Below, in pieces: positions 35,277 through 42,743 of a DNA stretch of 64,000 nt. Within the stretch, counting starts at the first letter, position 1; each line of letters opens with the position of its first letter. The DNA is from Lewinellaceae bacterium. GTDB taxonomy: Bacteria > Bacteroidota > Bacteroidia > Chitinophagales > Saprospiraceae. Location: contig JACJYQ010000008.1 of the NCBI GenBank assembly GCA_020636025.1, positions 1 to 64,000 on the forward strand. Direction: 5' to 3'. The notes below the pieces were generated by a model that saw only the letters and a program-made list of their open reading frames with translations, did not search any database and was not told the origin of the DNA. Position numbers and translations under genes: made by a program.

Positions 35277-35284
35277 CAAAGTTA
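35277..35284 (-). promoter_or_regulatory. Candidate -7 element for sucC
   Basis: The minus-strand sequence is TAACTTTG, an exact TAnnTTTG, 43 bases before the sucC ATG. It lies 14 bases from the single inverted repeat copy at 35299-35318. Confidence 0.45.
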
Positions 35285-35298
35285 GCAGGGTTTTAAAA

Positions 35299-35318
35299 AT
35301 GTTGGGCCTCTCCGAGGC
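35299..35318 (-). repeat. Single inverted copy of the GCCTCGGAGAGGC repeat
   Basis: Read on the minus strand, 20 bases are identical to the start of the repeat unit of the array at 49819-50078 (GCCTCGGAGAGGCCCAACAT). It is not of the neighbouring array's type. Confidence 0.8.
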
Positions 35319-35391
35319 CATTATTTAATTCAAATTCAGGTTTTGATGCGGTCATCATTTACTGCCTGTAAAGTGTTCTGTATAGGTTGCA

Positions 35392-35603
35392 GCCTCGGAG
35401 AGACACAATAATTCTTGAACAAAAGGTGCTGAAAAAAAAACTGGCCTCGGAGAGGCATAATAACTCTTGAACAAAAGGTGCTGAAAAAACCGGCCTCGGA
35501 GAGGCATAATATCTCTTGAACAAATGGTGCTGAAAAAACCGGCCTCGGAGAGGCATAATATCTCTTGAACAAATGGTGCTGAAAAAACCGGCCTCGGAGA
35601 GGC
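35392..35603. repeat. Tandem array of a 49-bp repeat, five core copies
   Basis: Copies of the core GCCTCGGAGAGGC begin at 35392 (degenerate), 35444, 35493, 35542 and 35591. The period is 52 and then exactly 49 bases. The sequence between cores is also conserved (TCTTGAACAAA, GGTGCTGAAAAAA), so there are no unique spacers. The core can fold as a 5-bp hairpin with a GGA loop. It lies in the noncoding gap between the ftsE-like gene and sucC. Short frames across it are artefacts. Confidence 0.9.
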
Positions 35604-35627
35604 ATAACATTCCCTGACTAATAATTA

Positions 35628-36305
35628 CTAATTATCGTCATCAATTAAATTGCCATTCATGACACGGATGATGCGAGCCGGAAAATTTTGCAGGATACGG
35701 TAATCGTGCGTGGCGCATAAAACCGCTGTATTGTGTTGCTTTGCCAAATTTCTAAGCAAAGTCAACACATCATCGCTGGTTTCCGGATCGAGGTTTCCCG
35801 TAGGCTCATCGGCGAGAATAAGCGGAGGTTTATTCAACAATGCACGGGCAATGACAACCCGCTGTTGTTCTCCACCCGATAATTCAAAAGGCATGGAATT
35901 ACGCTTACCCTGAAGGCCAACCTCATTCAGCACTTCTTCCACCCTGGTTTCCATTTCGGCCTGATCAGTCCAGCCAGTGGCGCGCAGCACAAAGTGAAGG
36001 TTTTCTTCAACAGAACGATCAGTTAACAGATTGAAATCCTGGAACACAATACCCAGTTTCCGGCGTAGCAAATGCACATTTTTTCGATTCACCGATTTCA
36101 GATTGAACCCTGCTACTTCACCATTACCGGTGTCGAGCGGAAGTGCAGCATACAGCGTTTTAAGCAAACTTGTTTTGCCACTTCCTGTTTTACCTATTAG
36201 GTATATGAATTCTCCTTCGCCGATTTCGAGTCCAATATTTTGGAGAATAACGCTGCCATCTGACTGGCAAATGTCGGCAGAAGAGATTTTTACGATTGAG
36301 GCCAC
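35628..36305 (-). CDS. FtsE-like ABC transporter ATPase
   Basis: This encodes 225 residues. It has Walker A GKTGSGKTS at about 38-46, a Q-loop GIVFQDFNLL near 85, the ABC signature LSGGEQQRVVIARALL near 143, and Walker B ILADEPTGNLDPET near 162. It resembles FtsE/LolD-type ATPases, as judged by length and the NLDPET ending of Walker B. FtsE with FtsX controls septal peptidoglycan hydrolases. No ftsX permease is adjacent, so the substrate and partner are unproven. The start codon is GTG at 36305. The gene is followed by the 49-bp repeat array. Confidence 0.8.
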   Translation of the reverse strand: MASIVKISSADICQSDGSVILQNIGLEIGEGEFIYLIGKTGSGKTSLLKTLYAALPLDTGNGEVAGFNLKSVNRKNVHLLRRKLGIVFQDFNLLTDRSVEENLHFVLRATGWTDQAEMETRVEEVLNEVGLQGKRNSMPFELSGGEQQRVVIARALLNKPPLILADEPTGNLDPETSDDVLTLLRNLAKQHNTAVLCATHDYRILQNFPARIIRVMNGNLIDDDN

Positions 36306-36570
36306 GATGCTAGTTGAACATTTAATTGTGAAGGCGAAATTCTACTTTTCACTAACTATTTCAAAAAAAATCGAACCTTAAAGCATTCAATTATAGCTTT
36401 TTTTTCGTTTTTTTATAAAAACTTGAAAATCAGTACCGAACATTGCACTTGGAAACTGTACGCAGATTTGTAAAGAGTTCTTTTTTATACAGAATCAGAA
36501 ACGCTACAAATCAAAAACTTGCAGCTTTTTCCACAGTCACCTTCCGGTGGCTTCCATAAAAACTCTGTTT

Positions 36571-37173
36571 ATGAATTCTAAACCTATAATCCTGGTCTCT
36601 TTCGCCATTTGGTGTTTTATATGTACCCGCTGGTATGTGTGCGGTATTAAAAACGTTTGTGGGCCAAGTCAGGCTACACCGGATGTGATTGAAACGCCAG
36701 CCATTGAAAATGATTCAAGTGACAGCAAACTTGACACAAACTCGATGTCAAGCGCTGGTGATGGCAAAAACACACTGTTGAATCACTCGAAGCCAGTTCT
36801 TCAAGAAGACATGAACAAGGTTCAAATGGAGGCCATTGCCGATCAGATGGTTATTTATTTTCCATATCGCTCGACAAGAAAAGAGGACAATGCTGCGATT
36901 GACAGCTACCTGAGTGACCTGGCTAAGGTACTTATTAGTTCAGGTGAAAAGGTGTACATCAACGGCCATACTGACTTCGTAGGCGAATCAAAAGTCAACT
37001 ATAACTTCGGACTGCAGAGAGCTTACAGCTTAAGAGACATTCTTGTAAATAAAGGCGTTTCCAAAAGCCAGGTTATTTGCAAGTCATATGGTGAGAAGAA
37101 ACCCGTGGCTACGAATGATACCCCTTACGGCAGATATCTGAACCGAAGAGCAGAGCTAAGGGTTGGCAAATAA
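36571..37173 (+). CDS. OmpA-family peptidoglycan-binding protein
   Basis: This encodes 200 residues from the ATG at 36571; an in-frame GTG at 36547 adds 8 unlikely residues. A hydrophobic signal or anchor lies at about 4-22, and a Ser/Asp/Asn-rich linker to about 85. An OmpA C-terminal domain (about 95-200) has the diaminopimelate-binding pattern NGHTDFVGESKVNYNFGLQR and the end motif YLNRRAEL. It should hold the envelope to peptidoglycan. It is followed after 63 bases by a membrane coiled-coil protein. Confidence 0.9.
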   Translation: MNSKPIILVSFAIWCFICTRWYVCGIKNVCGPSQATPDVIETPAIENDSSDSKLDTNSMSSAGDGKNTLLNHSKPVLQEDMNKVQMEAIADQMVIYFPYRSTRKEDNAAIDSYLSDLAKVLISSGEKVYINGHTDFVGESKVNYNFGLQRAYSLRDILVNKGVSKSQVICKSYGEKKPVATNDTPYGRYLNRRAELRVGK

Positions 37174-37236
37174 CCAAGCCTGACCCTCTTTATTTTAAAC
37201 AAACCAATCAAATCAATTTAATCATAGTATTACATC

Positions 37237-38112
37237 ATGTTTGAACAAAATGTAACCCTCGGCCCCGGTACCGGCACCTTTTCACAGCACACTTTTGAAA
37301 TCCTAATCATGCTGATTGGCGCCTTTTTGATAGGCCTTTGGCTGGGATGGGCTTTGTGGGCAAAATACAAGCGTCAGATTGATAAAATTACGCTCGAGAA
37401 TCAAAGCCTGGTGCTGAATTCTGAAGCCATGCGTACAGAATTGACTTCTCTAAAAAGTAAACTCACAACCCTGGAGAACGACAATAATAACTTCTCTTCC
37501 GAAGCAGCTATTTTGAATAGCTCAAATTCGGAGCTCAGCGATAAAGTGAATAAACTGGAAGCAGACCTGGATGAGGCACAGGCCAAAATCAGGCAGCTTG
37601 ATACCGAACTCGGATTAGCTAAAAAACCGGAGCCGGTTAAAACTGAAGAAATTGCTCTGGAGGTAAATGAGACAAAAGCGGCAAAACCTGAAAAAGAAAA
37701 GAAAGAGGTAGCTGTGGAAACCGTCATGGCAGAAAATTCAGCGGCACCGACCGTCATTGAACCCATGAGCATCAAGGAGCCGGAAAAGAAAAAGTCATCG
37801 AGCAAAAAAACTGCAGAAAACGGTGAAAAAACCAAAGTTGTAGCTAAATCAAACAGTGATGATCTGACTGTAATTGAAGGCATTGGCCCGAAAATCCAGA
37901 TGCTTCTAAATCAGTACCAGATTTATAACTACCATCAGCTGGCTGAGACAGAAGTAGAAAAATTGAAGGAAATACTTGCCGCCGCAGGTCCGCAACTGGC
38001 CATGCACGATCCGGGTACCTGGCCCTCGCAGGCCAACCTGGCAGCCAACGACCAGTGGGAGACTTTGAAATCTGTGCAAGGATTCCTTAAAGGTGGTAAA
38101 AAGCCCACATAG
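37237..38112 (+). CDS. Membrane-anchored coiled-coil protein with helix-hairpin-helix-like C-terminus
   Basis: This encodes 291 residues. One membrane helix lies at about 20-43. A coiled coil rich in Leu/Glu/Lys runs about 45-130, followed by a Lys/Glu/Pro/Ala-rich linker (to about 205). A C-terminal domain begins DDLTVIEGIGPKIQMLLNQY, the helix-hairpin-helix pattern (GIGPK) seen in DUF4332-type and flap-nuclease-like domains. Such HhH ends usually bind DNA, but in Bacteroidota this architecture also occurs in envelope proteins of unknown role. It is probably co-transcribed with the OmpA-family gene. Confidence 0.75.
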   Translation: MFEQNVTLGPGTGTFSQHTFEILIMLIGAFLIGLWLGWALWAKYKRQIDKITLENQSLVLNSEAMRTELTSLKSKLTTLENDNNNFSSEAAILNSSNSELSDKVNKLEADLDEAQAKIRQLDTELGLAKKPEPVKTEEIALEVNETKAAKPEKEKKEVAVETVMAENSAAPTVIEPMSIKEPEKKKSSSKKTAENGEKTKVVAKSNSDDLTVIEGIGPKIQMLLNQYQIYNYHQLAETEVEKLKEILAAAGPQLAMHDPGTWPSQANLAANDQWETLKSVQGFLKGGKKPT

Positions 38113-38114
38113 TT

Positions 38115-38185
38115 AATGTGATAATTAGCTAATTCGATAATGTGATAATTAGCTAATTTGACAATGTGATAATTAGCTAATATAA
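38115..38185. repeat. 24-bp tandem repeat, three copies
   Basis: Units beginning AATGTGATAATTAGCTAATT start at 38115, 38139 and 38163. The core AATTAGCTAATT is a perfect palindrome. It fills the gap before the CcmE-like gene. Confidence 0.85.
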
Positions 38186-38207
38186 AGTGTATCAAATAAT
38201 TAAAGCT

Positions 38208-38603
38208 ATGAAGACTTCTTATATTTTGGGCATTGCTGTTATTGCGGTTGCAATAGGCGTGCTGATTTCTGCCAGTAATGATGTAACAACTTATGCCAAT
38301 TTTGCTCAAGCCACCAAAAGTGGTGACAGGGTAAAACTCGTAGGCACACTGGTAAAAGACAAGCCTGTTGATTACGATCCTCAGAAGAATGCAGACTTTA
38401 TGACATTCTGGCTTCGCGACGAAGCCGGAGAGGTGAGACAAATAGAACTCCACGCTGCTAAACCACAAGACTTTGAACGCTCCGAATCAATTGTACTTAC
38501 CGGAGAAATGAAAGGCGACAAATTCTCAGCCTCTGAAATGCTACTGAAATGCCCTTCCAAGTATAAGGATCAGGAGGTCTATGTGCGGGAGAAAGAATTA
38601 TGA
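38208..38603 (+). CDS. CcmE-like heme chaperone (CxxxY type)
   Basis: This encodes 131 residues from the ATG at 38208. A signal anchor (about 5-24) is followed by an OB-fold-sized beta domain. Classical CcmE binds heme through a His in an HxxxY motif; here the equivalent region reads LLKCPSKY, a CxxxY motif. That cysteine variant is known from some deltaproteobacterial and archaeal CcmE proteins and from Bacteroidota. The protein would hand heme to apocytochrome c in the periplasm. No other ccm genes are adjacent, so the call rests on fold size and motif. Confidence 0.75.
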   Translation: MKTSYILGIAVIAVAIGVLISASNDVTTYANFAQATKSGDRVKLVGTLVKDKPVDYDPQKNADFMTFWLRDEAGEVRQIELHAAKPQDFERSESIVLTGEMKGDKFSASEMLLKCPSKYKDQEVYVREKEL

Positions 38604-38671
38604 ATTATGAGTTATGAGTTATGAATTGAAAAAGCACGTCATTCATAATTCATAATTCATAACTCATAATT
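38597..38671. repeat. ATTATGA-type palindrome after the CcmE-like gene
   Basis: The left arm (about 38597-38628) is made of AATTATGA/GTTATGA words. The right arm (38641-38671) is its inverted copy with a few mismatches, around a 12-15-base loop. It overlaps the stop of the plus-strand gene and touches the end of the converging carboxylase gene. A single-strand run of similar words (TTCATAAT) is seen near 40960-41000. Confidence 0.7.
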
Positions 38672-40211
38672 ACAACGGAACGTTGCCGTGTTTACGTTTT
38701 GGTCTTTGAACCACTTTGTGTTCCAGTGCGGCAAATGCTTTGATCAGTTTTCGGCGTGTTTCGGAGGGTTGAATCACCTCATCAATAAATCCTCTGGCGG
38801 CGGCTCTATAGGGATTGGCAAATTTCTCCGCGTATTCCTGCTCTTTTTCCGTCAGCTTGGCGGCCGGGTCTTCGGCGCTGTCAATTTCCTTTTTGAAGAT
38901 GATCTCCGAAGCGCCCTTTGCCCCCATAACAGCGATTTCAGCACTTGGCCAGGCGAAGTTCATGTCAGCGCCTATGTGTTTGGAATTCATCACATCGTAG
39001 GCGCCGCCATAGGCTTTTCTGGTAATTACGGTGATGCGGGGAACCGTTGCCTCTGAAAATGCATAAAGCAATTTTGCTCCATTGGTGATGATGGCGTTCC
39101 ATTCCTGATCGGTTCCAGGCAGGAAGCCAGGTACATCTTCCAAGACCAGCATGGGAATATTGAAGCAATCGCAAAAACGGACAAACCGTGCCGCTTTTTT
39201 GGACGAATTCACGTCAAGTACTCCTGCCAGACTCATTGGTTGATTGGCAATAATGCCGATGCTTCGACCTGCTAGTCGTGCGAAGCCTACTACTATATTT
39301 TCTGCATAATGCTCGTGAATTTCAAAAAAGGAGCCTTCATCCGCAATTTGAGCAATCACTTCCTTTATATCATAAGGCTGATTGGCATTTTCCGGAATGA
39401 TGTTGTTTAGCTCTTCGCGGTATTCTTCACCCAGTTCAAATGGCAAATCTGGCACTTTATCCACGCAGTTTTGTGGGATATAGGAAAGCAACCGCTTTAT
39501 TTTGTCAATGCAATCGATGTCATTAGCAGCAGTCAGGTGAGTTACGCCAGACTTGGAGGCATGCGTGCTGGCTCCTCCCAATTCTTCTGATGTAACTGTT
39601 TCATTAGTGACTGTTTTCACCACATTGGGGCCGGTAACAAACATATAAGAACTACCCTCCACCATCAGAATAAAATCGGTCATGGCAGGGCTGTACACAG
39701 CGCCGCCTGCACACGGGCCCATGATGGCTGAAATTTGCGGGATGACCCCACTCACCTGAACGTTTCTGAAAAAGATGTCCGCGTAACCGCCGAGAGAATT
39801 TACACCTTCCTGTATGCGAGCGCCCCCGGAGTCATTAAGACCAATGAGCGGCGCTCCGCTTTTCAGCGCTAAATCCATCACCTTACATATCTTCTCGGCA
39901 TGCGTTTCTGAAAGGGATCCACCAAAAACGGTAAAGTCCTGGGCAAACACGTAAATCAATCGACCTTTTACGGTGCCATAGCCGGTCACTACCCCATCGC
40001 CGAGAAACTGCTGCGATTCCATGCCAAAATCAGTACTGCGGTGCGTCACCAATGCACCGATTTCCTCAAAACTGTCTGGATCGAGCAGGAAATGTATGCG
40101 CTCCCTGGCAGTCAGCTTTCCTTTCTTGTGCTGAGAATCTATTCTGGCCTGGCCACCGCCAAGCTTTGATGCTGCCAGTTTTTCGGCCAGCGTTTCAAAC
40201 TTTTTATCCAT
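38670..40211 (-). CDS. Acyl-CoA carboxylase carboxyltransferase (beta) subunit
   Basis: This encodes 513 residues, the length of propionyl/methylmalonyl-type carboxyltransferase beta chains. It opens with the acyl-CoA carboxylase pattern ARERIHFLLDPDSFEEIG near 35. Two crotonase-fold halves have the oxyanion motif GPCAGGAVYSPAMTDF at about 165-180 and the second-half motif RKAYGGAYDVMNSKH near 405. It transfers a carboxyl group from biotin to propionyl-CoA or acetyl-CoA. The biotin-carrying subunit is not nearby. A -7 type element lies about 30 bases upstream. Confidence 0.93.
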   Translation of the reverse strand: MDKKFETLAEKLAASKLGGGQARIDSQHKKGKLTARERIHFLLDPDSFEEIGALVTHRSTDFGMESQQFLGDGVVTGYGTVKGRLIYVFAQDFTVFGGSLSETHAEKICKVMDLALKSGAPLIGLNDSGGARIQEGVNSLGGYADIFFRNVQVSGVIPQISAIMGPCAGGAVYSPAMTDFILMVEGSSYMFVTGPNVVKTVTNETVTSEELGGASTHASKSGVTHLTAANDIDCIDKIKRLLSYIPQNCVDKVPDLPFELGEEYREELNNIIPENANQPYDIKEVIAQIADEGSFFEIHEHYAENIVVGFARLAGRSIGIIANQPMSLAGVLDVNSSKKAARFVRFCDCFNIPMLVLEDVPGFLPGTDQEWNAIITNGAKLLYAFSEATVPRITVITRKAYGGAYDVMNSKHIGADMNFAWPSAEIAVMGAKGASEIIFKKEIDSAEDPAAKLTEKEQEYAEKFANPYRAAARGFIDEVIQPSETRRKLIKAFAALEHKVVQRPKRKHGNVPL

Positions 40212-40240
40212 AAAAAACCGGTAATGATTGAAATACCGGG

Positions 40241-40248
40241 CAAAGGTA
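40241..40248 (-). promoter_or_regulatory. Candidate -7 element for the carboxylase gene
   Basis: The minus-strand sequence is TACCTTTG, an exact TAnnTTTG, 29 bases before the ATG. Confidence 0.45.
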
Positions 40249-40303
40249 TAAAAAGCGATGGCTGTTCCTGATATTCTGGAACCATCAACAAGAAATGTGG
40301 TAA

Positions 40304-40867
40304 TTAATGATCGGTTCCGGCATCATGGTCCTTGATAAAATTCAACGAAACCGAATTGATACAATACCGCAAGCCCGTCGGGGGCGGTCCATCGGCAAAA
40401 ACATGGCCCTGGTGACCGCCACAGCGGGCACATTCTACTTCTGTGCGATCCATTCCATGTGACGAATCGCTTTTATCGGCTATGCAATCCTCGGAAACAG
40501 GCTTCCAGAATGAAGGCCAGCCGGTACCTGAATCAAACTTGGTATCGGATGAAAACAAGGGTAAACCACATCCTGCACAAACAAAAACGCCTTTTTCATG
40601 ATTGTCCCAAAGATCTCCGGTAAAGGCACGCTCTGTACCCTCACGACGCAACACGTAAAATTCCTTTTCAGTGAGTTCCTTTTTCCATTCTTCATCCGTT
40701 TTTGTCACTGTAAGCAACTTACCATCTGCATCATAAGCAGGAGGTACCAGCGTGTCGGATGCTGCTGTCATTTCATGTTTCACAGTATCGGAAGCTGCTG
40801 CCGCTGATTCTTTTACACCACCTGAATTGCAAGCCACAATGGCCAATAAAATGCTGAGATATTTCAT
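40304..40867 (-). CDS. msrB: Peptide-methionine (R)-S-oxide reductase, lipoprotein form
   Basis: MsrB reduces the R-isomer of methionine sulfoxide in proteins. The protein has 187 residues. A signal peptide with a lipobox-like AIVAC puts the lipidated Cys at 13, so it acts in the envelope. The catalytic domain (about 55-180) has two zinc CxxC pairs, Cys97/Cys100 and Cys146/Cys149. The fold motif GTGWPSFW is at 114-121 and the catalytic Cys169 is in RYCINSVSL. It is alone on the minus strand, about 90 bases after the carboxylase unit. Confidence 0.93.
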   Translation of the reverse strand: MKYLSILLAIVACNSGGVKESAAAASDTVKHEMTAASDTLVPPAYDADGKLLTVTKTDEEWKKELTEKEFYVLRREGTERAFTGDLWDNHEKGVFVCAGCGLPLFSSDTKFDSGTGWPSFWKPVSEDCIADKSDSSHGMDRTEVECARCGGHQGHVFADGPPPTGLRYCINSVSLNFIKDHDAGTDH

Positions 40868-40998
40868 GTTTATACTATTGTTCTATTTACGGTGTTTGGG
40901 TTATTAAGGATTTACCAGATTATGGATTTTCACAACTTTAATTTCAACATGCAAGTAACTAATTCATAATCCATAATTTATCATTCATAATTAATCAT

Positions 40999-41442
40999 TC
41001 ACTTCCGTTTCCTCGGCTCAGTCCACTCCTCTTTTTCAGCAAACTTCACAATTACCTTCATAAAATTCACCATGCTGAGAAAAACGATAAAGCCAATGGA
41101 AACCACCAGAAATATCCACTTATACGATTCGGCATCGGAAATGGATGTTCCTGAAAAGCCCCAGGCGATCATTGCATTCCCAAACGCCAGTAACATATAG
41201 CTGTACATAGAAGCCTGCCAGTATTTAACAAAACTGTCGGCACGCAGACTCTGCAGGCTATTGAGCATGGCAAAAAAAAGCATGAAAGCAGTGGCGATGG
41301 CCCAGGGGAACAACTTGCCGGAGGTATCTGGTATCATCAGGTTGATCACCACATTTATCAGCATAAGAACCAATGCTGCGGCAAATACGAATATGGCTTG
41401 CCAAATAGGCTTTTCAATCTGTTTTTGTAAAGATAATTTCAT
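40999..41442 (-). CDS. Four-helix membrane protein of unknown function
   Basis: This encodes 147 residues with four membrane segments at about 16-36, 45-65, 78-98 and 110-130 and a short basic C-terminus (EPRKRK). It shows no catalytic residues or family motif. The ATG at 41442 is the first in frame. It lies 47 bases downstream of an uncharacterised gene, which may belong to the same transcript. Confidence 0.7.
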   Translation of the reverse strand: MKLSLQKQIEKPIWQAIFVFAAALVLMLINVVINLMIPDTSGKLFPWAIATAFMLFFAMLNSLQSLRADSFVKYWQASMYSYMLLAFGNAMIAWGFSGTSISDAESYKWIFLVVSIGFIVFLSMVNFMKVIVKFAEKEEWTEPRKRK

Positions 41443-41489
41443 GGTTCAACCTGTATACTGGTCACAAAGTACCCAGTTTGTTTTGATGG

Positions 41490-41900
41490 TTAACGAATCA
41501 TCACACCCTTCTTTTTCAGGAAAGGAATCTCCGTAAAATTTGTTTCGTTTAGGCTGCCTGGGACAAAAATGTACTTTTTATCATATAGATATTGGTCTGC
41601 CGCGAAGCTTACCCAATACTCATTCGATAAGTCAAAAAGCTTTTTTTGAATTGGTTCAATTTTTTGCATCGTTCCCGGTTCAATATACTCCCAGAAATAA
41701 CGCAGCGTACTGGTCCGTCTCATTTCACCTTCCATCAGGCCGTAGCCTCTTGAATTTACGATGACAGAGCGAATGGGTTTATTCTTCAGATTCAGGATAT
41801 AGGCATCCCAAAACTCATCAGCGCCTTCTTCACCGGGGTTCCGGGGAACAATCGCAATAACCAGATCAGTGACTTTCCGTATTTCTATATCCCTAAGCAT
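41490..41900 (-). CDS. Conserved-looking small soluble protein of unknown function
   Basis: This encodes 136 residues with no signal or membrane segment. An alternating hydrophobic start (DLVIAIVPRN) and a middle segment with several Trp/Tyr suggest a compact alpha/beta fold. I recognise no family. The start overlaps the end of lipB by 8 bases, so translation is probably coupled to lipB. That link to lipoate metabolism is inference only. Confidence 0.7.
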   Translation of the reverse strand: MLRDIEIRKVTDLVIAIVPRNPGEEGADEFWDAYILNLKNKPIRSVIVNSRGYGLMEGEMRRTSTLRYFWEYIEPGTMQKIEPIQKKLFDLSNEYWVSFAADQYLYDKKYIFVPGSLNETNFTEIPFLKKKGVMIR

Positions 41901-42612
41901 AACTTTCTGAGTTTATCAATGTACAATTAAAAACGTCGGCAAAATGGCGTTTCAACTTCTCTTTAACCTCCAGAATATCAACTGGTCTGTTGAGTTCCCT
42001 GGCCAAAGAAGTAACGCCCTTATCCTGATCTGAAATGCCACAGGGAATGATATAATCAAAATAATCCAGTGAGGTATTCACATTAAAGGCCCAGCCATGC
42101 AGGGTCACCCAACGACTGAGGTGAACACCAATCGCGCAAAGCTTTCCTAACCCCCCTTTTTTTGAATTTACCCAAACACCTGTATACTCTTTAATTCTAA
42201 ATGCCTCCAGCCCGTATTCTGCTACTGTCCTGATAATTACTTCTTCAATATTTCTAACATATAAATGCACGTCATTGAAAAAATGATCCAGGTCAAGCAA
42301 GGGATAGCCCACAATTTGACCGGGGCCATGAAAGGTAATATCACCTCCTCGATTAATTGGAAAAAATGAAATCCCTTTAGATTCCAGTTCGGCTTCTGAC
42401 AAACGCAGATTTTCCAATGAGCCACTCTTACCGAGGGTAAAAACCGGCGGGTGCTCCACAAACAGCAAATAGTGAGTCTGTGGATACTCACCTGCTTTTA
42501 ACTGCCGGTTCGCCAGTTTATTCTCCACCATTTGACGATGCAGCTCCGTTTGATAGTCCCAGGCAGCCTGATATGCTATTTCTCCCAGATCCCGAAATTC
42601 GACTTGTGGCAT
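41893..42612 (-). CDS. lipB: Lipoyl(octanoyl) transferase LipB
   Basis: LipB moves octanoyl from acyl-carrier protein to lipoyl domains of 2-oxoacid dehydrogenases and the glycine cleavage system. The protein has 239 residues. It shows the substrate motif VEHPPVFTLGKSG at about 52-64 and RGGDITFHGPGQIVGYPL at about 88-105. The catalytic pair is Lys157 (in GLGKLCAIG) and Cys191 (in IIPCGISD). The length is normal. The stop overlaps the next small gene by 8 bases. Confidence 0.96.
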   Translation of the reverse strand: MPQVEFRDLGEIAYQAAWDYQTELHRQMVENKLANRQLKAGEYPQTHYLLFVEHPPVFTLGKSGSLENLRLSEAELESKGISFFPINRGGDITFHGPGQIVGYPLLDLDHFFNDVHLYVRNIEEVIIRTVAEYGLEAFRIKEYTGVWVNSKKGGLGKLCAIGVHLSRWVTLHGWAFNVNTSLDYFDYIIPCGISDQDKGVTSLARELNRPVDILEVKEKLKRHFADVFNCTLINSESYA

Positions 42613-42743
42613 TTTAGCTGTTATGGATGATTGAATTCTTCATATTTTAACCAACACAGATTTACAAAGAGAAAATTCAAAACCTGGCAAATCTGCGGTG
42701 AATATCAATAAAACATAACAATTATACCAGTCCCAAGGTTGCA

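Noticed and set aside
35392..35603. CRISPR-like array
   Set aside because: The whole 49-base period is conserved, so there are no unique spacers, and no cas genes are seen in the window.
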